Positions 11,478 through 21,294 of a stretch of DNA of 64,000 bases are shown one piece after another. The position numbers were made by a program, and so were the translations under genes. Numbering within the stretch: position 1 is the stretch's first letter; every line of letters starts with the position of its first letter. The notes beneath the pieces were generated by a model. That model had not been told where the DNA came from. It saw nothing but the letters and a program-made list of their open reading frames with translations, and made no database searches. Source of the DNA: Cordylochernes scorpioides (Eukaryota; Arthropoda; Arachnida; Pseudoscorpiones; Chernetidae); NCBI GenBank assembly GCA_030710605.1, contig CP092870.1, forward strand, positions 58,089,057 through 58,153,056, read 5' to 3'.

Positions 11478-12172
11478 TATCACAGGGGCCATGCTAATCT
11501 TCTCTGTGTCCTTCCTATTGTAGTAGTTGTACCGCCGAACTGGTATCACAGGGGCCATGCTAATCTTCTCTGTATCCTTCCTATTGTAGTTGTACAGCCG
11601 AACTGGTATCACAGGGGCTATGCTAATCTTCTCTGTATCCTTCCTTTTGTAGTAGTTGCACCACCGAACTGGTATCACAGGAGACATGCTAATCTTCTCT
11701 GTATCCTTCCTATTGTAGTAGTTGTACCGCCGAACTGGTATCACTGGGGACATACTAATCTTCTCTGTATCCTTCCTATTGTAGTAGTTGTACCTCTGAA
11801 CTGGTATCACAGGGGCCATGCTAATCTTCTCTGTATCCTTCCTATTGTAGTAGTTGTACCGCCGAACTGGTATCACTGGGGACATACTAATCTTCTCTGT
11901 ATCCTTCCTATTGTAGTAGTTGTACATCTGAACTGGTATCACAGGAGTCATGCCAATCTTCTCTGTATCATTCCTATTGTAGTAGTTGTACCGCCGAACT
12001 GGTATCACAGGGGCCATGCCAATCTTCTCTGTATCATTCCTATTGTAGTAGTTGTACCGCCGAACTGGTATCACAGGAGTCATGCCAATCTTCTCTGTAT
12101 CATTCCTATTGTAGTAGTTGTACCGCCGAACTGGTATCACAGGGGCCATGCTAATCTTCTCTGTATCGTTCT
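11478..12172 (-). repeat. 66 bp minisatellite containing a U6 snRNA segment
   Basis: About ten and a half units of 66 bp. On the minus strand each carries GATACAGAGAAGATTAGCAT then GGCCCCTG, which I recognise as the conserved U6 snRNA core including the ACAGAGA box, fused to TTCGGCGGTACAACTACTAC then AATAGGAA. The non-U6 half matches the single-copy island at 12626-12655. Both strands have a long open frame because 66 is a multiple of three; one unit lacks exactly 3 bp. The 287-codon minus frame is therefore most simply a by-product of the repeat. Confidence 0.85.
12140..12171 (-). pseudogene. U6: U6 snRNA fragment, best preserved copy
   Basis: Thirty-two bases on the minus strand, beginning GAACGATACAGAGAAGATTA and ending GGCCCCTG, agree throughout with the metazoan U6 core as I know it. 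The 5' stem-loop and 3' end of U6 are absent, and no U6 promoter was seen, so it is not a functional snRNA gene. It lies at the edge of the array and retains GAACG where inner units have changed to GAAGG or GAATG. Confidence 0.85.
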
Positions 12173-12209
12173 GTAGGGGCTCCCAAATATTAACTTTTCC
12201 TATTTTCAT

Positions 12210-12590
12210 TATAAGTTTTAATTTGTCTAATAACTATTCAATTCAAATATTAAAATTATTCATCTTATAAATATATAATGCTTATAAAATATACTTTATT
12301 AAAATTATATGAATTAACATTAATATCATATTAATTGTTGCCATATCAATATAATAAAATAATTATACATCATTCTAAATATAAATCATAAATAATATGA
12401 AATGTAAATATTTATCTATAATATATCAAGCACATATGTCTAACATTATATAATCTAGAATTGATATTTGACCACACACACATATAAACAAAAATAACTT
12501 CAACATGTAGTATACACCAATTTAACCCTTCTGATAATTTGTATAAATAAATGTAATTAAAAGTTGATTTTACAATAAATAATTTGTTAT
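12210..12590. other. AT-rich non-coding stretch
   Basis: Very AT-rich, with no repeat shared with the rest of the window that I can see and no credible frame. Confidence 0.5.
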
Positions 12591-12600
12591 CTGACTCCAC

Positions 12601-12795
12601 CTAGAATTCCATGCCACCCACAGTTCCTATTGTAGTAGTTGCACCGCCGAACAAGCATGTACAAAGTGCCCCAAAAGATCGCATTGACAATCACAACATC
12701 GTAGTTGAAGACAGACAAAACGCAAGCGTCATGTCCCTGGCGGCCTCGACCTTTTCGTCCTTCCTTGCCAAGGCCAAACAATCCTCCCTCAACAT
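12601..12795 (-). CDS. Exon-like island with in-frame TGA, source of minisatellite half
   Basis: On the minus strand, a good acceptor (AATTTCCCTTCCAG) is followed by a 65-codon frame: MLREDCLALARKDEKVEAAR, continuing to CLSSTTML, then TGA, then 29 more codons ending GGATTTIGTVGGMEF and TAG at 12601-12603. Other frames on both strands are also open, one reading CVLSVFNYDVVIVNAIFWG, so the coding frame is not settled. The single TGA could be a mutation, or lie beyond an unseen donor site. GC is near 50%. Not recognised. It is adjacent to the U6-chimeric array, which copied bases 12626-12655. Confidence 0.28.
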
Positions 12796-12874
12796 CTGGA
12801 AGGGAAATTTGCATCATTGGGTTAGAATAATCAATACCGATTAAAATTCCTTTGTGTCCTTCAATAGATCACTG

Positions 12875-12945
12875 CCCTCTAAACGAAACCAAATCTAATC
12901 CTAATATAGAATCTAAATCTAGTCTAATCTAATCTGAATCTATAA
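12875..12945. repeat. Simple repeat, AATCT-rich
   Basis: Imperfect runs of AATCTAAATCT and TCTAATCTAATCTGAATCT. Confidence 0.8.
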
Positions 12946-13374
12946 GTACTTCCTCGGCGCGGAACTGAGGAGTGTACAAGAAGACCTTGTCTGGAGGAGA
13001 ACTCTCTCAAGGTGGGGAAGCCTTCCTTGCTGAAGACATTTGTACACAACTATATATATATATTTCCCTACACTTTATATACCCTTTTACTATTTTATTT
13101 TTCCACCTTTGTAAAATTTGATTAAAAGAATCAATAAAATTGTTTAAATTGTCTATACGAAAGCAAAAACTAAGAAATCGCAAATTTATCAATGAAATAA
13201 AGAAGAATCTTCAAAAACATCAAAAAGAATCGCTAGCAAAAAGAAGGTCAACTAAAGAAAGAAGGTGAATCCAATTAAAGAAACGTACCAATCTAATAAG
13301 AACCGGTAAATATGCAACAATGGTAAAATAGAGGTGAGTGAGTCACAAGGCTATACACAAAGAATGATTCAAAC

Positions 13375-13504
13375 CGGATATGGAAATTTTCCTCCCTTCT
13401 TTGACAAATGACGGGGGGCATTCCACCACGGACAGGATATGCAAATTGGAGTCGGTAACGGCGGTGGTCATAGATGAACGCAGGTAGATGAACTGGTCTT
13501 TGCC
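13375..13504 (-). CDS. Probable internal exon of an unidentified gene
   Basis: Minus strand: a strong acceptor (CATTCCCCTTTCTCTAG) precedes a 130 bp open segment with GC about 50% and codon choice unlike the surrounding AT-rich DNA. It encodes GKDQFIYLRSSMTTAVTDSN, then LHILSVVECPPSF and a basic end. A donor GT follows at 13374-13373, weak in consensus. Length is typical of an internal exon. The protein is not recognised. A GC-rich patch at 12986-13029 also has an acceptor-like AG, but its phase does not join simply to this exon. Confidence 0.4.
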
Positions 13505-13934
13505 CTAGAGAAAGGGGAATGGAGGGCAGTCACTTCTTACAGGAATGCCCTGTCATCGACCAAAAAGGTCCATCTATACTTTGGTTGAATATAGAATTGT
13601 TGTGTATTTAGGGTTACCTCGTCGTTGTTAACAAATTATTGTAACTCACATTAATGATTTTTTTATATGTATTTATTTAGACAACATTAATAGTATTTAA
13701 TATATAGTAGTGTTATTATAGTATTATATTTAATATAGTAGTTAATAGTAACAAATTTAATTATAAAGTCTAACTAACGACGCGGTCATTGTTTATCGAA
13801 AACCAGAAACAAAAGATGTAGCAAAATGATGATAAAAAGAATAATTATATTGACAGGTCATTATTTAAATTATACAATTATATTATATAATATTGACCAG
13901 TCATATGAAATGTCTATCAAGAATTGACCAAGCT

Positions 13935-14085
13935 AATTTATCAATTGTCACATATTTGTTTAAATGGCGTATATTTGTTCAAAGTTTGGAGAGATTATGT
14001 AAAGAGAAAATAGGGGTAAACCTGGCTCCTGGAGCGTAAATGGCCAACTACCCGGTGTTATGTAAATATGGTAGAGAATATATAA
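13935..14085 (-). mobile_element. Unknown element arm with jockey-type 3' UTR piece
   Basis: The sequence from about 13950 to 14085 recurs inverted at 14752-14830, sharing AACAAATATGCGCCATTTAA, but that copy lacks the insert at 14018-14075. The insert matches, on the minus strand, the post-ORF segment of the LINE at 52.8 kb and the fragment at 58.3 kb: GGCCATTTACGCTCCAGGAG with a CCGGGTAGTTGGC-type start. Confidence 0.5.
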
Positions 14086-14094
14086 AAGGAAGTT

Positions 14095-14335
14095 TTTTTT
14101 TTTGGCCAAGTGTGTCGTGTATTAAATTATATTTTTTAATTGTTTCTTAGCGTGATGTTACAGAATTGGCGCAGCCGGTAGGATTCGAACATGAGCGGGG
14201 AAACCCTCATTGAATTTCAATATTGGAATATTGGAATTCTGTATGTAGCATCCACGCTAAGAAACAATTTAAAAATTTCATTTATCACATGACACACTTG
14301 GCCAAAAAATAAAAAAGACTTCCTTTTATATTGGG
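14095..14335. mobile_element. Inverted LTR ends around a tRNA-Ser-type primer site
   Basis: A left LTR-like end finishing GTGATGTTACA at 14162 is followed by TTGGCGCAGCCGGTAGGATT and CGAAC, which reads as a primer-binding site complementary to a serine tRNA 3' end (known for some gypsy elements). An inverted relative of the LTR (starting TGTAGCATCCACGC) begins at about 14243, with arms sharing CACACTTGGCC. LTRs normally lie in direct orientation, so this is a rearranged remnant. Confidence 0.5.
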
Positions 14336-14415
14336 AGTACAAATAAGTTTTGAGGGATTTGCAAAAGAAGCCACAACAAATATAATATAAATAGCATCGG
14401 ACCTTGTAAGGTTTC

Positions 14416-14760
14416 ATGTTAAGGCTTCATCATTTCCCCAAAAAAGAATCAGAAGGAGTCTTTTCACTCAAACACAATTTGCGGGAAGCGCTGCTTTTTT
14501 GTTTTAATTTGAAGAAAAGTGCAGCTAATGGACATCGATTGCTGTGTGAGGCGTATGGGGAACATGCTCTATCAATAAAAGAATGTGAGTACTGGTTTCG
14601 GCGTTTCAAAAGTGGCGATTTTGACACCAGAGACAAAGAACGCGGAGGGAGGTCAATAAAGTTCGAAGACGCTGAGTTGGAGGCTTTGTTGGACGAAGAT
14701 TCAAGCCAAACTCAAGAGGAGCTCGCTGAAACCTTGGGAGTGACTCGACAATATATTCTC
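14416..14760 (+). pseudogene. Mariner transposase N-terminal fragment
   Basis: The frame encodes the mariner paired helix-turn-helix DNA-binding region: ALLFCFNLKKSAANGHRLLC, CEYWFRRFKSGDFD and ELEALLDEDSSQTQEELAET, resembling the mauritiana (Mos1) group. Homology stops after GVTRQ at about 14755, where the inverted copy of the 13.95-14.08 kb sequence begins. The whole catalytic DD34D domain is missing, so it cannot transpose. The first 20 or so codons do not look like mariner. Confidence 0.8.
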
Positions 14761-14814
14761 TACCATATTTGCATAATCTCTCAAAACTTTAAACAAATAT
14801 GCGCCATTTAAACA

Positions 14815-15100
14815 AATATATGACATCTGATAAACACCTTTTTTTTGAAAATTTCTGCAGATTTTATATAAATTTTACAAGGCCGCAGTTACCATTCGGA
14901 GGAGATTAATAGATTCGCCGAATGTCGTGGTCAATTTATATGAGGAAAGTGAGGACTAGAACGTGGCTGATTCCACACTCGTCTTTTCTGTGATACGTTA
15001 GCCGTTACATGGGTCGGAACTGGAGGCTGTTGTTGGGTTTTGTGCTGCCTGGAGTATATCTGTGCTTCCTTCCTGTGGTGAATCTGTATAAGACCGTAAT
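14815..15100 (+). mobile_element. LINE 3' region fragment (family L133), inverted relative to 15.5-16.0 kb
   Basis: The segment from CTGATAAACACCTTTTTT through TGGAGGCTGTTGTTGGGTTT recurs inverted at 15735-15990. It ends in a single L133 3' unit (AATCTGTATAAGACCG). Confidence 0.65.
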
Positions 15101-15109
15101 AATAATATT

Positions 15110-15394
15110 CGCCGTTATGTATAATGTCTTTGTATTATGTATAAAGTAATCGTATTATGTATTCGCCGTAATAATATTATTCGCCAATTAATAAGAAAAA
15201 CACAAACTTTTGAGATAACCTTATAATGAAAGAATTATTAAACTCTATAGCAACACATTTAATATAGGATATTTTATATTATAAATGAAAGAGAAATGAG
15301 GGGGAAAAAGGAAACACTTCCCTAAGCGATTTTTTCTTCTTTTTACTATTTTACCGAAAAAGGATTTTGTATTGATTTGTTCTGAGTTTGTTGT
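15110..15394. other. AT-rich spacer
   Basis: Short repeats of TATTCGCCGTAATAATATT and TTATGTATAATGTCTTTG at 15110-15180. A mariner-MITE-like motif (CAAACTTTTGAGATAACCTT) is at about 15205-15225. No gene. Confidence 0.4.
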
Positions 15395-15480
15395 TAACAC
15401 ACTTTAAAATGTTATAACACATTGAACTGAAATATTGTTAAAATAAATGATATTTTGATCCAATATATGCCTTTTAAACC
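15395..15480 (+). repeat. Family E single arm
   Basis: TGTTATAACACATTGAACTG followed by AAATATTGTTAAAATAAATG, as in the copies at 5.5 and 25.5 kb. Confidence 0.6.
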
Positions 15481-15489
15481 ATAATTAAC

Positions 15490-15990
15490 TATTAAAAGAA
15501 CACATTTCCATTAAAAAGTTTCATTAAAAAGTCTGTGATTAATCTATCTTCAATACATTTAGATTCACCACAGGAAGGAAGCATAGATGGAGCTCCTATA
15601 CTCCAGGCAGTACAGAACCCAACAACAGCCTCCAGATCCGACGTTATAACAGAATACATACATACAGCTTTATTAAGACCACAGGTCTTATACAGATTCA
15701 TTACAGGAAGAAAGCATAGATAGAGCTCCTATACTCCAGGCAGCACAGAACCCAACAACAACCTCCAGGTCCGACACATGTCCAGTGGCCACACCATGTC
15801 AAGGTTAACGTATCACTGAAAAGACGAGTGTGGAATCAGCCGCGTTCTTTCTCATTTTCACTTTCCTCATCCAAATGGACTACGACATTCGTCAAATCTA
15901 TTAATCTCCTCCAAATGGTGACTGCGGTCTTGTACAATTTATATATAAAATCTGCAGAATTTTCCAAAAAGGTGTTTATATGTATTTTTA
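15490..15990 (-). mobile_element. LINE 3' end with two 133 bp terminal units (L133)
   Basis: Minus-strand 3' end: the unique part (15735-15990) is followed by two copies of the terminal unit seen in the 41.4-43.4 kb array, each with GTCGGACCTGGAGG, GAATCTGTATAAGAC and AATAAAGCTGTATGTATG. Confidence 0.7.
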
Positions 15991-16373
15991 TCTGAATCGA
16001 AAGGAAGAAAAATGTTCCTTGAACTCTTCCTTAGAAGAAGGCGATCAATGAATGGAGTCCCTGGAAAGAAGTAGATAGGACGTTGTTTGAAGGCCAATTT
16101 AGATAACCGTCCTCCATTTTACTGTCCAAAGTGGCTGTTTCCGAACCAAAGAGCATTGATCTACCATTCCTATCAAGCTGATCTACATCAGACATGTTGA
16201 GAAGACAAAGAGTTCTTGTATGAAGACAATTCTATATATGCCAATCCATATACACAGTCTTGGCATAAATTCTGTTACAAACAATTTTATAAATTGAATG
16301 ATTAAGAACAAAAACTAATGGAATATAAATACATATTTTATTAGCCAATAGGACAGATTTTAAATATATACAA
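15991..16373. other. No gene seen
   Basis: Moderately AT-rich, with no long frame and no recognised repeat. Confidence 0.4.
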
Positions 16374-16703
16374 TCATTCAAAATGTCCTCCCTTATTTTT
16401 GACACACGATCTCAAACGTTCGGGCCACTGATCTATGGCGGCATGCATCTTTTCTAAGGGTATTTCTCTCATTGATCTCACCAATGCTGATTTCAATTGA
16501 TCCTAATTATGATATCCTTTAGAGCACACCTTCTCCTCTAAATATGCCCACAAACTGTAATCAAGGGGTTTTAAATCGGGGCTTCCAGAGGGCCATTCAT
16601 TGGCCTTTATGAACTCCGGAACATTCGTCTTCAACCATTGTTGAGTTGACTTAACTTTGTGAGCAGGGGCTGAATCTTGTTTAATATATCCAATGTTCTC
16701 CAT
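16374..16703 (-). pseudogene. Mariner transposase C-terminal fragment
   Basis: The minus frame contains the second catalytic block (YIKQDSAPAH), the third (SPDLKPLDYSLW) and, after an in-frame TAG at about 16504, the C-terminal part (QWPERLRSCVKNKGGHFE) ending in TGA at 16374-16376. The DD34D architecture shows mariner superfamily. The N-terminal half and first Asp block are absent and the internal stop is inactivating. No inverted terminal repeat was identified. Confidence 0.85.
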
Positions 16704-17655
16704 TAAACATTTTTATGTATAATAAAGATTCACAAAAATAAATTTGAAAACTCAAATATAAAAATAGTTTCCGCTTGTAGAGAGTTATGGGGACAGTTTC
16801 AATAGGGGTAGACATTATCTGTGTTAAATATGCTGGAACAGTTGGAAGGTAGATCAATTCTTTAAGATTAATTATACGTTTTTCCAATTAGAAAAGTCAA
16901 AAAAAAAAAAAAAAAGGTCGAATCTACCAAAAAAAAAATAGTTTCAATTACGTCTGTCACAAGATTATTTAAAAGCCAAACGAAACTTCCTCATTCTTTG
17001 CGACAACAATTACTTAGTTAAATAAAGGATTCCTCAAGGTCAATGAAGGTCATTTAATGTTGAATGTCACCATCAACAAATAGTTCTCAGGTCAAGAGGC
17101 GAAAACTTTCGCTCAGCAGGAAGTGAAAAAGAACGGAAATATCTCAATGGCCATCTAAAATGACCATCCATTGTTTTATAGCTGACCTGACCCCTAGCTT
17201 TCTAATTCCCACTCTTTCTTTTTTTTATCATCCATGATAATCATTTGCTTTCACCTTACGATAATGGTTGATAGTTAGATACCAAATAGCAAATAGTTTT
17301 TTACCTTTTTTTTTTTTTTGTTGAATCTTTTTTTCCTTTTAAATATTTAAAGAGATTGGTCACTCTTTATTCAAATGTAAATAGTTGTTTAATCGTCTGA
17401 TAAAATATTCAAATTGACTTCATTTTGAATTTTATCTTCGCTTTAAATTTAACCATATAGCAAAATGGATATAATTCGTTTAGATACAAATAAACGAGAA
17501 TTAGAGTATATTTTAAATTCAATATATATGTTTTTTTGTGAAAATAGAAAGAGTAATACATTTTATATTCATTAAATATGTCTATTTTAGATATCAATCG
17601 TATTTCTTTTATATTACTTCGATTAGGCTTGTTTGTTCATCTTTTATGGAATTCA
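16704..17655. other. AT-rich region without genes
   Basis: Poly-A/T runs at 16897-16940 and 17310-17335. A short R-family-like motif (TAAATAGTTGTTTAATCGTC) is at about 17380. The short frames have no support. Confidence 0.5.
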
Positions 17656-17660
17656 AACTA

Positions 17661-18007
17661 CACTCATAGACAAAACTTAAGGAAGTTGTACCTTTTAGTA
17701 TATATATATCGGGATTCAGACAATAGCTCTGAAAGATATAACAGTGACCTTTATTGAAGACACACGAGATAACCAAGTGTGTATACACTCATGGACAGAA
17801 CTTAAGGAAGTTGTACCTTTTAGAATTTATTTCGGGATTGAGACAATAACTCTGAAAGATATTACAGTGACCTTTATTGAAGACACACGAGATAACCAAG
17901 TGTGTATACACTCATGAAAAAAACTTAAGGAAGTTGTACCTATTAACATGTATATCGGGATTGAGACAATAACTCTGAAAGATATTACAGTGATCTTTAT
18001 TGAAGAC
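17661..18007. repeat. Array of MITE-T half-elements, 124 bp period
   Basis: Three direct copies start with the terminal repeat CACTCATRGACARAACTTAA at 17661, 17785 and 17909. Each runs only to the element's middle (ACACACGAGATAACCAAGTG). The third is cut by an element D copy at about 18008. The complete MITE is at 30750-30950 and 35245-35448. Confidence 0.8.
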
Positions 18008-18100
18008 ACGAAACCACTGTGAGGGTTCACCACTGATAAACCAAACCCTCCCAATATATTTTCATCGCAGTAAGGACAGTAGAAATTTGATTAGTGTATG
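18008..18100 (-). repeat. Element D fragment, minus strand
   Basis: CGAAACCACTGTGAGGGTTC followed by the complement of TTACTGCGATGAAAATATAT. Confidence 0.65.
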
Positions 18101-18615
18101 AAAGAAACATTCGCGTCTTAATGTCTTCATTTGCCAAATTGCAATTGCCATTTGCCTTTCGTTTAAATTATTCAGAAAATTTTAAGGAAATTCTTCGATT
18201 TGTTTTGCAAAATACGAAGATAAGATTTGTCAAGAATTTACTATTCAAAATTATTAGAATTTATAGACAAAAATCAAATCCAAACTAGTTCGTTTGATAT
18301 TTTTGTTATAGAAATGGTCAAAAACTATTAATCTCTTGGCAAAAATCGTTATAGAATGATAAATATCAAAAGAAAAATTCGATTTAAAAAAAAAGGAGGA
18401 GAGGGGGATGAAAAAGGAGAACGATGTTTATCAGACGTACTGATTTGTCAAATAACGAAACTCTAAAATATCTTTCAAAATTTTGCTTATTTGTCAATTC
18501 TCAGTAGGTCTAAAATAGGTAAAAGAGAAAATTTATAAATTCAATTGTCATCTATCGATAAAATTTGTGAAAAATAAATTTACTGGTAATGTGTTTCTTT
18601 TCCAATAATAACATC
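18101..18615. other. No gene seen
   Basis: AT-rich. The 64-codon frame at 18094-18288 has no recognisable motif and composition like its surroundings. Confidence 0.4.
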
Positions 18616-18618
18616 AAA

Positions 18619-18910
18619 TATCATTTCAGTTATTCCTGTATGTACCCTACATATCTGCTTGGAGAATCTGTATAAGACTAAATTGTCAAAATAAAGATTT
18701 TTGTTGTTGTTGATTACTGGTACTATTACTGTTATTCATTGTATGTACCCTACATTTCTGTGCTTGGAGAATCTGTATAAGACTGAAAGGTCTTAATAAA
18801 GCTTTTTGTTGTTGTTGATTACTGGTACTATTACTGTTATTCCTGTATGTACCCTACATTTCTGTGCTTGGAGAATCTGTATAAGCCTGAAATGTCTTAT
18901 AAAAGTTTTC
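18619..18910 (+). repeat. Tandem LINE 3' ends, ~109 bp unit (family L109)
   Basis: About 2.7 units. Each holds TGTATGTACCCTACATTTCT, GGAGAATCTGTATAAGACTG, a short hairpin (AGACTGAAAGGTCT), AATAAAG and a TTGTTGTTG tail. The arrangement of hairpin, polyadenylation signal and microsatellite tail is typical of LINE 3' termini. More units lie at 20480-20885. Confidence 0.75.
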
Positions 18911-19435
18911 TTTAGTGTCCTTTAGGGAGAGACTCTTACCAGAGAGTTGCTAAATAGTAAAAATGGTAATTTTGCAAATAAAAACTGTCCTTTGTAGAGA
19001 GATATCCGCTAAAGGGAGGTTCTACTGCATTGGTGATGGAAAGTGTCCTTTTTAGAGAGATATCCGCTAAAGGGAGGTTCTACTGCATTGGTGATGGAAA
19101 CTGTCCTTTGTAGAGAGGTGTCCGCTGAAGGGAGGTTCTACTGTATTAGTGATGGAAACTGTCCTTTGTAGAGAGGTGTCCTCTAGCGTGAGTGTCCTCT
19201 CATGGAGGTTCTACTGTATTGGTGATGAAAACTGTCCTTTGTAGAGAGGTATCTGCTAGCGGGAGTGTCATCTCATAGAGGTTGTTCTACTGTATTGGTG
19301 ATAGAAACTGTCTTTTGTAGAGAGGTGTCCTCTAGCGGGGGTGTCCTCATATGGAGGTTGTTCTACTGTATTGGTGATATAAACAGTCTTTTGTAGAGAG
19401 GTGTCTGCTAAAGGGAGATTTTACTATACTAGATA
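18905..19435. repeat. Minisatellite derived from pogo-type termini
   Basis: Seven or so units of roughly 58-75 bp containing CTGTCCTTTGTAGAGAGGTG, TCCGCTAAAGGGAGG and TTCTACTGTATTGGTGATGG. Read in reverse, TACAGTAGAACCTCCCTTTA is a pogo/Tigger-like terminal sequence (inference from the CAGTAGAACCTC start). Confidence 0.7.
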
Positions 19436-19639
19436 AGAGAATAACTCTTTCTTCACTAATGTATTTATAAAAATATGCAATTATATAAAGTTTGATTAAA
19501 ATGTATGCATATAGGATCAATAACTATTAAAGATATCGTTGTATACTCCTGTAGAAAGGTTTATAATATTTGAAAGCTTAAGAGATCGTTTAAATAAAAT
19601 AATAAACTTTTCTTCGGAAGCAATGTTTCGTTACAGACA

Positions 19640-20060
19640 ACAACAAAGCCTTTATTTAGGGCCTCTCGCCCTATAGAGGATTCTCCAGTTCACAAGGGAG
19701 AACACTGTGTTCCGGGAAAAAATCCTGTGGAATATCGCCACTGCTATATACCTATTCTTTGATATTTTATTAATTAGTGCCGGAAATGAAGGTCAACGTT
19801 GCCCCGTTTTATCATTTAGTCTTTCCTCAGACAGAGCAGCACAATCAAATAAGTAGTGCAACATCTCCATTGTTATTCCTGATCCACAGAAAATGCATTT
19901 CAGGTCTTCACCCCTCATTAAAATCAGATGGTGTTCTCTGAAAAAAATTGAAAGGGTTCTAAATTGCGCGATTAATCTGATAACAAGAAAAGGGAGTTCA
20001 CTTAAGAAATATTCTTCGGTGGTAAATGTTGTGTTCCTTTACAGCATTGAACTCTTATTG
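19640..20060 (-). pseudogene. LINE ORF2 C-terminus and 3' UTR fragment
   Basis: On the minus strand the frame reads DLKCIFCGSGITMEMLHYLF then DCAALSEERL, the C-x2-C, H-x4-C zinc knuckle found after the reverse transcriptase of many LINEs. It is followed by a 3' end with GAGAATCCTCTATAGGGC, a hairpin, AATAAAG and a GTTGTTGT tail ending at about 19640. The layout matches the L109 arrays on either side, although those are on the opposite strand. Everything upstream is missing. Confidence 0.7.
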
Positions 20061-20480
20061 GTTGTTCCTAGGTAAGATGTAAAATCAAATTTGATTCTAA
20101 TGTCCTTTTCTTCTGTAAACTTCTACTCAAAACTTGTAATTCACCAATTGTTTATGTAATATAGTCTGAATTTAGTGTTGTTGCTTAACGCATGCATCTC
20201 TTAAGGGGATATCTCGTCTGATTTGATGATAACCATTCAAATCATCTACCTACAGAGTGTATTCTACGTGATAAATAAGGACATAATAAATAAATAACAA
20301 GTCTCATATTAAAAAATCTAATATTGATTGTGATTAGCTTTTTTTTTATCTTCATTTGCGGTGAATCCGTTGTAAATCCATGTATAATAAATTTCCTTTC
20401 CCGTAATTTACCCAGACTAATCTATTAGCTTGATTGTCTTTATATAATTTTTCCTGTATATAAAGATCATATTACCATTA
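20061..20480. other. No gene seen
   Basis: AT-rich. Nothing recognised. Confidence 0.4.
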
Positions 20481-20888
20481 AGGTACTATTACTGTTATTC
20501 CTGTATGTACCCTACATTTCTATGATTGGAGAATCTGTATAAGACTGAATTGTCTCAATATTTTTTTGTTGTTGTTGATTACTGGTACTATTACTGTTAT
20601 TCCTGTATGTATCCTACATTTCTGTGCTTTGAGAATCTGTATAAGACTAAAAGGTCTTAATAAAACTTTTTGTTGTTGTTGATTTTGTTGATTACTGTTT
20701 TTCCTGTATGTATCCTACATTTATGTGCTTGGAGAATCTGTATAAGACTAAAAGGTCTTAATAAAACTTTTTGTTGTTGTTGATTACTGGTACTATTACT
20801 GTTATTCCTGTATGCACCCTACATTTCTGTGTTTGGAGAATCTGTAGAAGACTGAAATGTCTTAATAAAGCTTGTTGTTGTTGTATAT
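20480..20888 (+). repeat. Tandem LINE 3' ends, L109 family
   Basis: About four units with GAGAATCTGTATAAGACTRA, the hairpin before AATAAA and a TTTTTGTTGTTGTTG tail. One unit is shortened. Confidence 0.75.
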
Positions 20889-20982
20889 ATTTAAAAAATC
20901 TATATTTATAGCAAAATAAATGAGTAAAAAGGTTAAATAATTAAAGAGTTAAATGGATATTTGAGGTTATGAAGTCACCTAC

Positions 20983-21065
20983 CTCCAAAGAGTGAAATCT
21001 GGGTTCTCCAGGCACTGAGTGGGAACTTGTGGTTTGGGAGACTTCCGATTCATGACTTGAGGGAG
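20983..21065 (-). CDS. Probable internal exon, Ser/Pro/Thr-rich
   Basis: Minus strand: acceptor TTTCCCCCAAACCTACAG, then 83 bp encoding PSSHESEVSQTTSSHSVPGE then PRFHSLE, then a near-consensus donor GAG/GTAGGT at 20982. The open frame continues upstream to about 21135, and a second acceptor (AACTTTCCCTTTCAG) lies at about 21163, so the exon could start earlier. The flanking 20.95-21.28 kb is GC-rich, unlike the repeats on both sides. The composition suggests a disordered linker. Family not recognised. Confidence 0.35.
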
Positions 21066-21294
21066 CTGTAGGTTTGGGGGAAATAGGCACTCGCAACGCC
21101 CCCCTCACTTTTATGGGGAGGATGTCACGTGACAACCTGCCCCGCCAATAGGGGACTTTCGGGCTGAAAGGGAAAGTTTGGGGGGCGTATTAACCCCTGA
21201 AGGTCGCTTATCCGACCTTGTTGTGGCACGGGGGGAATTACCGGACCATTGACCGAGAGAACTGTTGTGGCGTGGGCGGCCTTTCACATTCTTT

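Noticed and set aside
12140..12171. Functional U6 snRNA gene
   Set aside because: Only the central core is present; the 5' stem-loop, the 3' end and any proximal promoter element are missing.
11346..12209. 287-codon protein gene
   Set aside because: The frame exists because the 66 bp repeat is a multiple of three; the repeat is half U6 snRNA, and both strands are open.
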